A stretch of 64,000 nt of DNA from Muribaculaceae bacterium (GCA_009775125.1 VSPD01000004.1:15569-79568); one strand, 5' to 3'; numbered from the stretch's first letter, positions 6,822-15,515 are shown. The notes: a model not told the origin generated them from the sequence alone. Translations and numbers: made by a program.

Positions 6822-8285
6822 ATGACAATCAAAGACCTCAAACCGGCACGTGTGTTCGAAATCTTCGACGAAATCACAAAGGTGCCCCGTCCCTCGAAAA
6901 AGGAGGAACGTATCCGTCAATATCTCCTCGACTTCGCTGCAAAACATAATATCGCCGTAAAGACCGACGCCGTGGGCAACGTCGTGATGTCGGTGCCCGC
7001 CACCCCCGGCCACGAACAGGCTCCCACCCTCATCCTCCAGGGCCACATGGATATGGTGTGCGAATCCAACGACAAGAATTTCGACTTCGACAATTCGCCC
7101 ATCACCACCGTTGTCGACGGTGAATGGCTCCGCGCCGAAGGCACCACTCTCGGCGCCGACAACGGTATCGGCATGGCTGCTTCCCTGGCCGCCCTCTCCG
7201 ACAAGGACCTGGTGCACGGCCCGCTCGAAGCCCTTTTCACTGTCGACGAAGAAACCGGCATGACCGGAGCCAACAATATCGGCCCGGACATGATCGGCGG
7301 CAATATCCTGCTCAACCTCGACTCTGAGGACGACGCCGAAATATTCATCGGCTGCGCCGGCGGCGTTGACACTACGGCCGAGTTCGACTACGACCGCTCG
7401 ATGGCTCCCACCGACTTCCACTATTTCAAAATCGACATCGCCAACGCTCTTGGCGGACACTCGGGCGGCGACATCCACCTGGGCCGCATCAACGCCAACA
7501 AGATGCTCGCCCGCTTCCTTTTCCGCCTTCTGCGCAAGTTCGACGAAGTGTCGCTCTGCGAAATCGACGGCGGCAACCTCCGCAACGCCATACCCCGCGC
7601 TGCACATGCCGTGTTTGGCGTGCACACTTCGCGCAAGGAAGACGTCCGCATCGAATTCAATAATTTCCTTGCCGACGTCGAAGGCGAATACCGTGCAATC
7701 GAACCCACCTTCAAGGTTGAACTCGAAAGCGCCGACCGCCCCGAATTTGCCGTTGACTCCGCCACAACCCGCCGCCTCATCGAGGCTCTCTACTGCGCTC
7801 CTCACGGCGTAGTGTCCATGAGCCGCGACATGGAAGGCATCGTCGAAACTTCCACAAACCTCGCATCGGTGAAGATGCTCGCCGGCAACAAGATTCTCGT
7901 CACCACCTCGCAACGCTCGTCGGTGGAATCCCGCAAATGGGACATCGCCTACCAGGTAGAGGCCGTGTTCACCCTCGCCGGAGCGCACGTGACCCACGGC
8001 GACGGATACCCCGGATGGGCTCCCAACATCAACTCGCCCATAATGCACATCGCTTCCGACGCCTATGAGGAACTCTACGGCATCAAGCCCAAAGTCACCG
8101 CTATCCACGCCGGTCTTGAATGTGGTCTTTTCCTCACCAAGTATCCGCATCTCGACATGGTGTCGTTCGGCCCGACTCTCCGTGGCGTGCACTCTCCGTC
8201 GGAAAAAATGCACATCCCGGCAGTCGACCGCTTCTGGGGCCAGCTCTGCCGCATAATCGAAAAAGTGGCCGACATCAAGGCATGA
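6822..8285 (+). CDS. pepD: Aminoacyl-histidine dipeptidase (cytosolic non-specific dipeptidase, M20C)
   Basis: A zinc dipeptidase that cleaves many unblocked dipeptides, including Xaa-His, in the cytosol. The 487 residues match PepD. The M20 metal motifs are present in order: LQGHMDMVCE, the bridging Asp in LGADNGIGMA, EETGMTGA, then LNLDSEDD. The dimerisation domain begins at GGHSGGDIH, and the last metal histidine lies in a C-terminal block (AIHAGLECG). Start and N-terminus (MTIKDLKPARVFEIFDEI) fit the family. Its TGA overlaps the ATG of the next gene in ATGA, so translation is probably coupled. Confidence 0.95.
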   Translation: MTIKDLKPARVFEIFDEITKVPRPSKKEERIRQYLLDFAAKHNIAVKTDAVGNVVMSVPATPGHEQAPTLILQGHMDMVCESNDKNFDFDNSPITTVVDGEWLRAEGTTLGADNGIGMAASLAALSDKDLVHGPLEALFTVDEETGMTGANNIGPDMIGGNILLNLDSEDDAEIFIGCAGGVDTTAEFDYDRSMAPTDFHYFKIDIANALGGHSGGDIHLGRINANKMLARFLFRLLRKFDEVSLCEIDGGNLRNAIPRAAHAVFGVHTSRKEDVRIEFNNFLADVEGEYRAIEPTFKVELESADRPEFAVDSATTRRLIEALYCAPHGVVSMSRDMEGIVETSTNLASVKMLAGNKILVTTSQRSSVESRKWDIAYQVEAVFTLAGAHVTHGDGYPGWAPNINSPIMHIASDAYEELYGIKPKVTAIHAGLECGLFLTKYPHLDMVSFGPTLRGVHSPSEKMHIPAVDRFWGQLCRIIEKVADIKA

Positions 8286-9025
8286 TGCGCCGGGCAGCAA
8301 TAATATTAATGTCGGCAACCGCCCTCGTGGCGGCTGCCGACATTCCTTTCGCTCCCGAACGCATCCCCGCCCCCGACGGCAACCCCTGGCATTTCGAAAT
8401 GCCCGAGGCCCTGCTGCCCATCCCGGCTCCCGAGCCTCCGTCGCTGCGCCTCACCGACACCGATTTCGAGGAGGTGGCGCGTGAGCTCGACATCGACCCC
8501 GCCACAATACATGCCGTGGTCGACATCGAGGCCGGACGCGCCCACTCGGGCTTCAACGCCGACTCCACCGTGGTAATCAACTTCGACCTGTCGATGTTTC
8601 GCAGCATGGCCAAGCGCAACAAGGTGAACCTGTCGAAATACTCCAAACGCTATCCCGAGGTGTTCGCCCGGCCAAATATCCGCAAATACGGCAACCAACA
8701 GCGCGCGCAGCACGCACGCCTGCGGCAGGCCATGGAGATTGACTCGCTCACGGCCATACAGGGCACTTTCTGGGGCATGTTCCAGATCGGAGGCTTCAAC
8801 TGGAAAAAATGCGGAGCCAAGTCGCCGGCCGACTTCGTCGAGCGCATGAGCCGCTCCGAGCGCGACCAGCTCGAGCTCTTCGCCAATTTCCTCCGCTCCA
8901 CCGGCCTCGACCGCCATCTCCGCTCCCACAACTGGGCCGCCTTTGCCCGAGGCTACAACGGCCCCTCTTACGCGCGCCGCGGCTACCACACCCGCCTGGC
9001 CCGCGCCTACGCAAAATACAAATAG
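8282..9025 (+). CDS. Secreted N-acetylmuramidase (DUF3380 / PF11860 type)
   Basis: A 247-residue predicted peptidoglycan hydrolase. The ATG at 8282 overlaps the pepD stop by four bases and gives a signal peptide (MMRRAAIILMSATALVAAA). After a proline-rich linker, the domain runs from about residue 60 to the end: ARELDIDPATIHAVVDIEAG with the likely catalytic Glu, then GTFWGMFQIGGFNW, SRSERDQLELFANFL, and WAAFARGYNGPSY. These are the hallmarks of the family known from phage endolysins. Coupling to a dipeptidase gene could link cell-wall peptide recycling, but that is inference. There is no other phage gene nearby, so this is probably a cellular wall-remodelling enzyme. Confidence 0.85.
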   Translation: MMRRAAIILMSATALVAAADIPFAPERIPAPDGNPWHFEMPEALLPIPAPEPPSLRLTDTDFEEVARELDIDPATIHAVVDIEAGRAHSGFNADSTVVINFDLSMFRSMAKRNKVNLSKYSKRYPEVFARPNIRKYGNQQRAQHARLRQAMEIDSLTAIQGTFWGMFQIGGFNWKKCGAKSPADFVERMSRSERDQLELFANFLRSTGLDRHLRSHNWAAFARGYNGPSYARRGYHTRLARAYAKYK

Positions 9026-9029
9026 CTTG

Positions 9030-9200
9030 CAGGAACACAAGCCGGAATCAACCCGGCAGGAACACAAGCCTCCGGCTTGTGAAAATAAAACCACAAGCCG
9101 GAATCAATCCGGCAGGAACACAATCCTCCGGATTGTGAAAAATAGTCACAAGCCGGAGGGTTCTTTGCCTACGGCAAAGCGCTCCGCGATGAGTGTTCCT
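9030..9200. repeat. Family A REP cluster between the muramidase and GH78 genes
   Basis: Perfect family A palindromes lie near 9064-9082 (G:C version) and 9118-9136 (T:A version), with partial copies around them. At the right edge a family A arm runs into a second palindrome, TTTGCC-TAC-GGCAAA, then CGCTCCGCGATGAGTGTTCCT. The same composite occurs in reverse at 13660-13710 with TTT for TAC. The spacer probably ends the pepD-muramidase transcript. Confidence 0.8.
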
Positions 9201-9221
9201 ACCCAAATAAAATCCATACCT

Positions 9222-10886
9222 ATGAAACTCAAATCTTTTTTATTTCTAATTGCAGCATTATGCTCAACCGGCATGTCGGCGCAGGAGGCCGACGTGTACG
9301 CCTCGCAGCGTCAAGGCTGGCTCGACAAGGCCATCGCCTCCACTCCCGTCCTTAAAACCGAAAAAGTGCATCCCGTCGGGCTTGTCAAGGCCGTAGCCGA
9401 CACTTCGGCATATCAAGGCTGGCGCGTCGACCCCGCCGGCGAAATCGGCTCTTATCTGGGCTCGTCGCTCAAAGATGAAAAGAACAAGTCGGTGACTGTC
9501 GACTTCGGACGCCACCTCACCGGCACATTCAGCTTCCGCGTCGACCTGCTCGACCGCGTGCTCGACGGCCCCATACGCCTGCGCTTCACTTTCGCCGAGG
9601 TGCCGGCCGAGCTCGCCGTGCCTTTCGACCCCTACCCCGGCACTATCTCGCGCGGATGGCTCCAGGACGAAACCGTGACCGTGGAATTCACCGACTCGGT
9701 TTACACCCTTCCACGCCGCCTCTCGGGACGCTACATGAAAATCGACGTGCTCGGCCATCCCACCGACTGCGACTTTGCCATGGGCGACCTCGCTTTCACC
9801 GCCACCACCTCGGCTCCCGAAATAGCCCCCGAGACGCTCGACATCCCGCTCTCCGACGAGTTCGCGGCCATCGACCGCACGGCCCTCGCCACCCTGGCCG
9901 AGTGCATGCAGACCGTATATGAAGACGGTCCCAAGCGCGACCGCCGCCTGTGGATCGGCGACGTCTACCTCGAATCACTCGCCAACAATCTCACATACAA
10001 AAATCACGACCTCACCCGCCACTGCCTCTACCTGCTGGCCGCGCTCGCCAACGAGGACGGACGCCTCCACGCCAACGTGTTCGAACTGCCCGAGCCTCAC
10101 CCCCAGCGCGGCAGTTTCTGCTATTCTTACAGCCTGCTCTTCAACATGGCCCTCGCCGAATACCTCGCCGCCACCGGCGACAGCGACACCGCCCGCGACC
10201 TCTGGCCCGTGGCCAAGGCGCAAATCGACAATATGCTCACATTTGTCGACGACCGAGGCATCTTCGACCGCTTCCGTCCCGGCGGCTTCAACTGGCTGTT
10301 TTTCGACTGGCGCGACGGCATAGAGGAGTCCACCGCCATGCAGGGCCTCGCCATCATGGCTCTGGAACAGACAGCCGACCTTGGCAAGAGTCTCGGCATG
10401 GCCGACGACACCAAGGGCTGGAACGCCACCGCCTCAAAAATGCGCAAGGCAGCGCGCAAGCATCTCTACGACAAAAACGCCCGTGCCTTCACAAGCGGCT
10501 ATGAAGGGTTCATACCGTCGCAGAAATCTGTCCTGTCGCAAGTGTGGATGGTGCTCGCCGACGTGGTCCCGGCCAAGGAAGGCGCCGAGCTGCTGAGCCG
10601 TGCCCTCTCCGACCCCGATTTTATCCGCCTCGGTTCGCCCTACGCCCACCATTTCCTTGTGGAAGCCATGATAAAATGCGGCATGACCGACCAAGCCCGC
10701 GCCCTCGTGGCCGACTACTGGGGCGGCATGGTGCGCAAGGGAGCCGACACCTTCTGGGAAGTGTACGACGCCTCCGACGACTACCTCTCGCCCTACCGCT
10801 TCTACCCCGTCAACTCCTACTGCCACGCCTGGTCGTGCACCCCGGCCTACCTCCTGCGCCGCTACCCCGCCGTATTCCAAAACTGA
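9222..10886 (+). CDS. GH78-like glycoside hydrolase (alpha-L-rhamnosidase fold)
   Basis: A 554-residue exported enzyme with signal peptide MKLKSFLFLIAALCSTGMSA. Residues about 60-190 form a beta-sandwich like the GH78 accessory domain. Residues 200-550 form the (alpha/alpha)6 catalytic barrel. The signature YEDGPKRDRRLWIGD corresponds to the GH78 D-x-x-x-R-(x)-R-x-x-W-x-GD acid region; WLFFDWRDG, SPYAHHFLVEA and DTFWEVYD also match. Typical GH78 rhamnosidases are near 900 residues, so this is a compact member lacking some N-terminal beta domains. Substrate is unknown. The start follows directly on a REP cluster, and upstream in-frame codons are repeat translation. Confidence 0.8.
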   Translation: MKLKSFLFLIAALCSTGMSAQEADVYASQRQGWLDKAIASTPVLKTEKVHPVGLVKAVADTSAYQGWRVDPAGEIGSYLGSSLKDEKNKSVTVDFGRHLTGTFSFRVDLLDRVLDGPIRLRFTFAEVPAELAVPFDPYPGTISRGWLQDETVTVEFTDSVYTLPRRLSGRYMKIDVLGHPTDCDFAMGDLAFTATTSAPEIAPETLDIPLSDEFAAIDRTALATLAECMQTVYEDGPKRDRRLWIGDVYLESLANNLTYKNHDLTRHCLYLLAALANEDGRLHANVFELPEPHPQRGSFCYSYSLLFNMALAEYLAATGDSDTARDLWPVAKAQIDNMLTFVDDRGIFDRFRPGGFNWLFFDWRDGIEESTAMQGLAIMALEQTADLGKSLGMADDTKGWNATASKMRKAARKHLYDKNARAFTSGYEGFIPSQKSVLSQVWMVLADVVPAKEGAELLSRALSDPDFIRLGSPYAHHFLVEAMIKCGMTDQARALVADYWGGMVRKGADTFWEVYDASDDYLSPYRFYPVNSYCHAWSCTPAYLLRRYPAVFQN

Positions 10887-10891
10887 CATCA

Positions 10892-11003
10892 ATGCACAAT
10901 GCACAATCGGGCTTCGCCCGTAATGCACAATTCACAATGCACGATGCACAATTAGGCTACGCGCTGAAAGCCAATTGTGCATCGTGCATTGTGAATTGTG
11001 CAT
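10892..11003. repeat. Family F inverted repeat between convergent genes
   Basis: ATGCACA/ATGCACG heptamers on the left are answered by TGTGCAT/CGTGCAT on the right, giving a stem of over 25 pairs. A second small palindrome, CGGGC-TTC-GCCCG, lies inside. It fills the gap between the convergent GH78-like and PagL-like genes, so a two-way terminator is likely. Relatives are at 14667-14718 and 21714-21838, also at gene ends. Confidence 0.75.
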
Positions 11004-11006
11004 TGA

Positions 11007-12206
11007 TTAAAGTCGCAGGCCGAGGCCGAGCATCAGGTTCTGGGGGTCTTTGAAGTCGCCGAGACGGTAGCCCACGTTGAGATACAGTTTGTCGGTGACA
11101 AAGGTTTTCAGGGCAAGCGACTGGTAGAAGCGTTTGTCGCCTTTGGGATTCACAAAATCGTAGCCCACGCCGGCGTTGATGCTGAATATGGGCATGGTGA
11201 GCTCGGCATGTACTGAAAGGCCAACCTTAATCTGCTTGCCGAATGGCGGACGCTCAAACTTAATGTTCTCGTCGTAGGTATCCTCAATCCAGTATGGCTC
11301 AAGCCCCGCGCTCTCGTCCCATTGCAGGTCGAGCGATGGCCCTACGGCCACCCAACGGTTCAACACGCGCATCGGCGAGAATTGCAAGCCTACCACGCCA
11401 AACCGCCCCGGACACAGCTCCGCCTCGGGAACATATTTGCCCACTGTCACTACTCGCTTGCGCCACGCGCCATATGCCATTATGTCGTAGAGCCACCGGC
11501 CGCGGTCGGCCTCCTCGGCCAAATCGGTCATCGCGGCATCCTGAGCGGCTTTCGTCTGCGGATTCAGGGCATATGCCACGCCGATGGTGGCCCCGATGCT
11601 GTTCACGCCGGCATTGGGCCATGATGTGTTGCCGTTGGAATAGTGCACGCCATCGACGCCGAGCGACAGCGTCCAGCGGCTCGACAGCGCATAGTGCAGT
11701 TTCACGCCCAGGCCCATCATGGCCGTTACCGATGTCGACACCGCGCCGTTTGTGTCGTCATAGTCCTTATCATAGTGATGCCAGCCCATAGCCGCGCCAA
11801 ACCGCCATTCATATCCCAACCAAAGCCTCCGCGACAGATGCACGATGGGCGCGCCCTGGTAGACGTAGGCCGACACGGGAGTGCCGAGCAGCCCGTCGGA
11901 AAAGAACGACACGGCTCCCACGCCTACGCCCTGATACACGCCTTTGTAGAGCAGCCCCGCAGGCGACGACTCGCCGAAACCGAAACCGGCGCGTACTCCC
12001 CCCGACAAGGCCGTGTTTATCCTCTTATCTTCGGGATTCATGCCTTTGAGAAACACGTTGGTGCCCGGCACGTAAGCCGCCGACATCTCGGCGCCCACGC
12101 GCCATTGCAACCCGGAGCCGAAGCACGTCTCGGCCACTCCTCGCGATTGGCCGGCAGCCGCGACAGCCGCCGCCATTACAATGATTGCAGTAATTATTCT
12201 TCGCAT
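11007..12206 (-). CDS. Acyloxyacyl hydrolase / PagL-like lipid A deacylase, outer membrane
   Basis: A 399-residue exported beta-barrel (signal peptide MRRIITAIIVMAAAVAAAGQ). Alternating-strand barrel segments run to the end, which finishes LGLGLRL. The motif VDGVHYSNGNTSWPN carries the His-x-Ser-Asn pair of PagL-type lipid A 3-O-deacylases, so esterase activity on outer-leaflet lipid A is likely. PagL itself is about 150 residues; this is the longer Bacteroidota form often annotated as acyloxyacyl hydrolase. Its start lies 13 bases inside the upstream lipoprotein gene, so the two are translationally linked. Convergent with the GH78-like gene. Confidence 0.7.
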   Translation of the reverse strand: MRRIITAIIVMAAAVAAAGQSRGVAETCFGSGLQWRVGAEMSAAYVPGTNVFLKGMNPEDKRINTALSGGVRAGFGFGESSPAGLLYKGVYQGVGVGAVSFFSDGLLGTPVSAYVYQGAPIVHLSRRLWLGYEWRFGAAMGWHHYDKDYDDTNGAVSTSVTAMMGLGVKLHYALSSRWTLSLGVDGVHYSNGNTSWPNAGVNSIGATIGVAYALNPQTKAAQDAAMTDLAEEADRGRWLYDIMAYGAWRKRVVTVGKYVPEAELCPGRFGVVGLQFSPMRVLNRWVAVGPSLDLQWDESAGLEPYWIEDTYDENIKFERPPFGKQIKVGLSVHAELTMPIFSINAGVGYDFVNPKGDKRFYQSLALKTFVTDKLYLNVGYRLGDFKDPQNLMLGLGLRL

Positions 12207-13120
12207 ATCACATCCAATTCATATCCGGCGGGCTGAAATATCTTGCATGGATTCACCATGATCCATTCCGAATCTGTGTTCGGGAGGCGGAACTCAATCC
12301 ATGATTCCACCTCGAAGGTTGCCCATTCAACAGTAAGTTCTATCGTGACGGTGGTGTTAGCGGGCACATCCACATATGCCTCCTCGTTGATATCCACTCC
12401 CGCGGAGTAGAAATACGAGGTGCCTCCCACGACAATATCCGCCGTATTATCGGCGTTCTCATGCCACTCGCCGCCGGTGTAAAGCGGCACGGGCACGGTG
12501 GCCCTTACGCCGTCGAACACCCGGTCCTCGGCCACAACGTCTATCCTCGAGCAGACATCCTTGTAAGGATAGTACACAGCGCGTTGGGTGCGGTCGGAAT
12601 TGTTGGTGACGCGCTGGCGCAGCAAGAGGTTTTTCTTGGAACCTCGCACTCCATAGTCCATGAAATAGGAGCACTCCGTAATTTCCATAGGCGCGCCGGG
12701 AGTGATTACTATATCTACCGTGCGGGTCATATATCCGTAGTCGAGCACCGCCCACATAATTAAATTGGCGTCGTAGGTATTGGCAATCGACCGCACCCTC
12801 ACGTCCTCGCCGTCGATGTCGACCTCGATTCTGAACCGAGGCGACCCATACACGATTTTCTTGACATTGGCAAGGCTGTTGGCAGGCTCGCCGTTGGCGT
12901 CGTAATAATCAGTACTTGTATAATAATCCGTTTCATTGCCGAAACTCACCTTTTTCAAGCCATTGGTCGGCAATTTGAACTCGGCGGCATCGCCATAGCC
13001 CGACAGCTTGATATTATCCACCAAATCGGGCGCCGGCTCCACAAAAATATCGTCGTTGCACCCTTGAAGAAAAAGGGCAATGGCAAAAATAGCAAAAAAA
13101 TATCCTTTTACCTTGAACAT
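12194..13120 (-). CDS. Lipoprotein of unknown function, coupled to the PagL-like gene
   Basis: A 308-residue predicted lipoprotein: MFKVKGYFFAIFAIALFLQGC is a clear lipobox signal. The mature protein is rich in beta segments (for example FRIEVDIDGEDVRVRS, TVTIELTVEWATFEVES) and looks like one or two Ig-like or beta-sandwich domains. I do not recognise the family. It overlaps the PagL-like gene by 13 bases, which suggests a joint outer membrane role. A good promoter sits 49 bases upstream. Confidence 0.75.
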   Translation of the reverse strand: MFKVKGYFFAIFAIALFLQGCNDDIFVEPAPDLVDNIKLSGYGDAAEFKLPTNGLKKVSFGNETDYYTSTDYYDANGEPANSLANVKKIVYGSPRFRIEVDIDGEDVRVRSIANTYDANLIMWAVLDYGYMTRTVDIVITPGAPMEITECSYFMDYGVRGSKKNLLLRQRVTNNSDRTQRAVYYPYKDVCSRIDVVAEDRVFDGVRATVPVPLYTGGEWHENADNTADIVVGGTSYFYSAGVDINEEAYVDVPANTTVTIELTVEWATFEVESWIEFRLPNTDSEWIMVNPCKIFQPAGYELDVICEE

Positions 13121-13168
13121 GGAAATGTGTTTTTACATCATTCTGCAATACATATTGGTTTGAAAACT

Positions 13169-13199
13169 CAAAGTTATAAATTTAATAAAATATTTACAA
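13169..13199 (-). promoter_or_regulatory. Bacteroidota promoter of the lipoprotein/PagL-like operon
   Basis: On the minus strand the -7 element is TAACTTTG (plus-strand CAAAGTTA, 13169-13176). A TTG of the -33 element is at 13197-13199, 20 bases away. A run of nine C (G on the coding strand) at 13202-13210 adjoins the upstream side of the -33 element. Confidence 0.7.
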
Positions 13200-13246
13200 T
13201 ACCCCCCCCCATTTTAATATTTTTTATATTATATTAACAGTCGAAC

Positions 13247-13665
13247 ATCACGGTTGCAGGAAGATGGTGTGTCAAAAAGGCCGTTTCTGTCGAAAATGTA
13301 GGGACGCACGGCTCGTGCGTCCGATGCAATTCTGTGGCGTGAGCCACGTAGCTCTATATAACCCGGGGTTTTACACCCTGGGGCATACCGTATAGCCCAA
13401 GCATGGCGGAGCCATGTCCTTTACCGCTCCCCGGAACATGGCTCCGCCATGACAGGTGTGGATGTTTCTATCCCCGCGTTGAAACGCGGGGTTATATAAT
13501 ACTATGTGGCTCCGCCACTACAAACGAGCCGTGCTTACATCAATTTATAACGGTATTAAATTGACAATCAATTGTTAATCTGCGGACGCACGAGCCGTGC
13601 GTCCCTACAATCTCGGCATACACAGCTTTTTGACACACCCTCGCTTTATATCACGGTTGCAGGAA
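13247..13665. repeat. Nested repeat block: direct repeats, 14-bp TIRs, family B REPIN, family C hairpins
   Basis: Four layers are nested. A 16-bp direct repeat beginning ATCACGGTTG bounds it (13247-13262, 13650-13665). Inside are 14-bp inverted repeats GGTGTGTCAAAAAG (13266-13279) and CTTTTTGACACACC (13626-13639). Inside these is a family B REP pair (13297-13322, 13583-13609). In the core are family C hairpins such as CATGGC-GGA-GCCATG, CCCCGCGTT-GA-AACGCGGGG (13472-13491) and GTGGC-TCC-GCCAC. No protein-coding frame is credible. The TIR layer resembles a MITE, but the block could also be stepwise REPIN insertion. Confidence 0.75.
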
Positions 13666-13750
13666 CACTCATCGCGAAGCGCTTTGCCAAAGGCAAAGAA
13701 CCCTCCGGCTTGTGGAAAATTATTCACAAGCCGGAGGCTTGTGTTCCTGC
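13660..13750. repeat. Family A REP pair downstream of the HTH gene
   Basis: A composite arm beginning AGGAACACTCATCGCG leads through TTTGCC-AAA-GGCAAA to CCTCCGGCTTGTG. It is followed by a perfect palindrome CACAAGCC-GGA-GGCTTGTG and GTTCCTG. It overlaps the right direct repeat of the nested block and lies 16 bases past the HTH gene stop, where it may end transcription. Confidence 0.8.
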
Positions 13751-13766
13751 AAACGCGGTATTATTC

Positions 13767-14537
13767 CTAAAAGGGTATTTCAAATGCTTCCGGGGCGGAG
13801 GCGGAGCGCCCCTCGTCGATTTTGCGTATGTATTCATCGAAGGGGTTTATCTTCTGCTCCCGCTTGCGACCGCCACGGGCATTGTCGCGTGCCGACATAC
13901 GGTTTAGAATACGGACGTGGTTGATAAGATGAGAGGCCCAGTCGCGGTATCCGGTATGCGTCGCGCCCGACAGCTCCCACTCTGCCACCACCGCCTCGGC
14001 CATGCGGCGGAAGTCGGATATGGTTTTCGTCGAGGGATTCACGCGATGCAGCTCCATCACCACTTGCTCGAGCAACTGCGAGTTGCGTGCATCAAAATAG
14101 ATTTCAAGATTTCGAGAATTTTCCTCACACCCGCGGGTGGTGGTAGAGGAATTTTCTTTTGTCTTATTTTCTTCTTGTCTTATAGTCTTATATATGCTTA
14201 CGCCGCTACTCTCGTTGCTGCTTACGTTGCTGCTTACGCCGCTACTGATGTTGCTACTTATATCTTTTAAGTAGTAAGAGGGGGCTTTTCTCGATTTTTT
14301 GCCGGATTCGAAGTCGAGGACGCCTCTTAATTTCAGTTTGTTGCGACAGCGTATGAGCGTCGGTTCAGTCATACCCAGACCAAGACAGATCTTCGAATTG
14401 GGACGCACCAGCGGAGATGGCCAGCCCTGTCGGTTGCACTCGTTCAGGAGGTAGAAGTAGAGCGCAATCTCATTCGGGCCAAACTCTTGGCTTCCGTGCA
14501 TTCGCCAAAAATTGTTGATGAGATCGATATAGGTCAT
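13767..14537 (-). CDS. Winged-helix/HTH protein resembling phage or plasmid replication-initiation accessory proteins
   Basis: A 256-residue cytosolic protein. The N-terminus (about 1-95) has the pattern of a replication-type winged helix: IALYFYLLNECNRQGW, then a helix-turn-helix-like LGLGMTEPTLIRCRNKLKLRGV. Residues about 96-118 are a low-complexity run of five SS[N/G]x tetrapeptides. The C-terminal part (about 140-215) is a helical DnaD-like bundle (NPSTKTISDFRRMAEAVVAEW, THTGYRDWASHLINHV). Such proteins are frequent in Bacteroidota phages and integrative elements, but no integrase or capsid gene is near. It may be a lone remnant or a domesticated gene. Function is not established. Confidence 0.6.
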   Translation of the reverse strand: MTYIDLINNFWRMHGSQEFGPNEIALYFYLLNECNRQGWPSPLVRPNSKICLGLGMTEPTLIRCRNKLKLRGVLDFESGKKSRKAPSYYLKDISSNISSGVSSNVSSNESSGVSIYKTIRQEENKTKENSSTTTRGCEENSRNLEIYFDARNSQLLEQVVMELHRVNPSTKTISDFRRMAEAVVAEWELSGATHTGYRDWASHLINHVRILNRMSARDNARGGRKREQKINPFDEYIRKIDEGRSASAPEAFEIPF

Positions 14538-14666
14538 AGATTAAGAATGAAAAAGGTAGAAACAATTTATCTACTGCAAAGATAATAGATATTTTGCAAT
14601 TTTACAATAGATAAATTTACTTTTTAACTTTTTTTAGGCAGGAACACTTATCTATAATACAAGAAA

Positions 14667-14718
14667 ATGCACAACCCCGGCAAGGGATTGTGCATTGTGA
14701 ATCGTGAATCGTGAATTG
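14667..14718. repeat. Family F element after the aspS operon
   Basis: ATGCACAACCCC and GGGATTGTGCATT form an imperfect stem, followed by three GTGAATC/GTGAATT heptamers. It starts directly after the zinc-ribbon gene stop and probably ends the aspS-nif3-zinc ribbon transcript. Confidence 0.6.
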
Positions 14719-14719
14719 A

Positions 14720-15481
14720 TTATTCGTTTACGCCGGCGAGCTCGGGGTCGATCATGATGCGGCCGCAGTATTCGCATACGATGACTTTTTTGTGCATCTT
14801 GATTTCCATCTGCTTTTGCGGGGGGATGCGGTTGAAGCAGCCGCCGCAGGCGTTGCGCTGCACGTAGACGATGCCGAGGCCGTTGCGGGCATTCTTGCGG
14901 ATGCGCTTGAAGGCTTTGAGGGTGAATTCGTCGATTTTGGGCTCGAGGTTTTTGGCCTTTGTTTTGAGGGCTTCTTCTTCCTGGCGGGTTTCCGACACGA
15001 TTTCGTCGAGCTCGGATTTCTTTTCGGCGAGGATGTGCTTCACATCGGCGAGATGGCCGTGCGTAGCCTCGATTTCCTGGTTTTTGGCCTCGATGGCTTT
15101 GCGGAATTCAGAGATGTGTTTTTCGCAAAGTTTGATTTCGAGTTCCTGGTATTCGATTTCCTTGGAAAGGAGGTCGAACTCGCGGTTGTTGCGCACGTTG
15201 TCGATTTTCACCTTGTGGTCCTCGATGATGGCCTTGGCGTTGTTGATTTTTTCGTTTTCGAAAACGAGGTTTTGCTGGAGTTCCTCGATTTCAGCCGTGA
15301 AGTTTTCGATACGGTGCTGCAAACCGGCCACCTGGTCTTCGAAGTCTTGCACCTCGAGGGGGAGTTCGCCACGGATTGTCTTGATACGGTCGATTTCGGA
15401 GAGGATTGTCTGCAACTGGTAGAGGGCTTTAAGACGCTCCTCAACAGATGCTACCTGCTCGTTTTTCTTGTCTGTTGCCAT
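14720..15481 (-). CDS. Coiled-coil C4-type zinc-ribbon protein (CdsZ/CT398-like, PF02591)
   Basis: A 253-residue cytosolic protein. Residues about 10-180 are a long charged coiled coil, and the end carries a zinc ribbon with CGGCF and CEYCGRI cysteine pairs (about 208-242). The family includes Chlamydia CT398/CdsZ; in Bacteroidota it nearly always follows the Nif3-like gene, as here (34-base gap). Proposed roles range from scaffolding to a nucleic-acid link, and none is proved in this group. It is the third gene of the aspS operon on the minus strand. Confidence 0.85.
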   Translation of the reverse strand: MATDKKNEQVASVEERLKALYQLQTILSEIDRIKTIRGELPLEVQDFEDQVAGLQHRIENFTAEIEELQQNLVFENEKINNAKAIIEDHKVKIDNVRNNREFDLLSKEIEYQELEIKLCEKHISEFRKAIEAKNQEIEATHGHLADVKHILAEKKSELDEIVSETRQEEEALKTKAKNLEPKIDEFTLKAFKRIRKNARNGLGIVYVQRNACGGCFNRIPPQKQMEIKMHKKVIVCEYCGRIMIDPELAGVNE

Positions 15482-15515
15482 ATATATGGGGTTTTATGTT
15501 TTGTTTTTTATTATG

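Noticed and set aside
8282..9025. Phage endolysin
   Set aside because: The domain resembles endolysins, but it has a signal peptide and is coupled to pepD, so a cellular role is more likely.
13266..13639. Complete insertion sequence
   Set aside because: It has TIR-like ends but no transposase frame and no short target duplication; reported only as a nested repeat or MITE-like block.
13767..14537. Prophage or integrative element around the HTH gene
   Set aside because: No integrase, portal, terminase or mobilisation gene lies nearby; neighbours are housekeeping genes.
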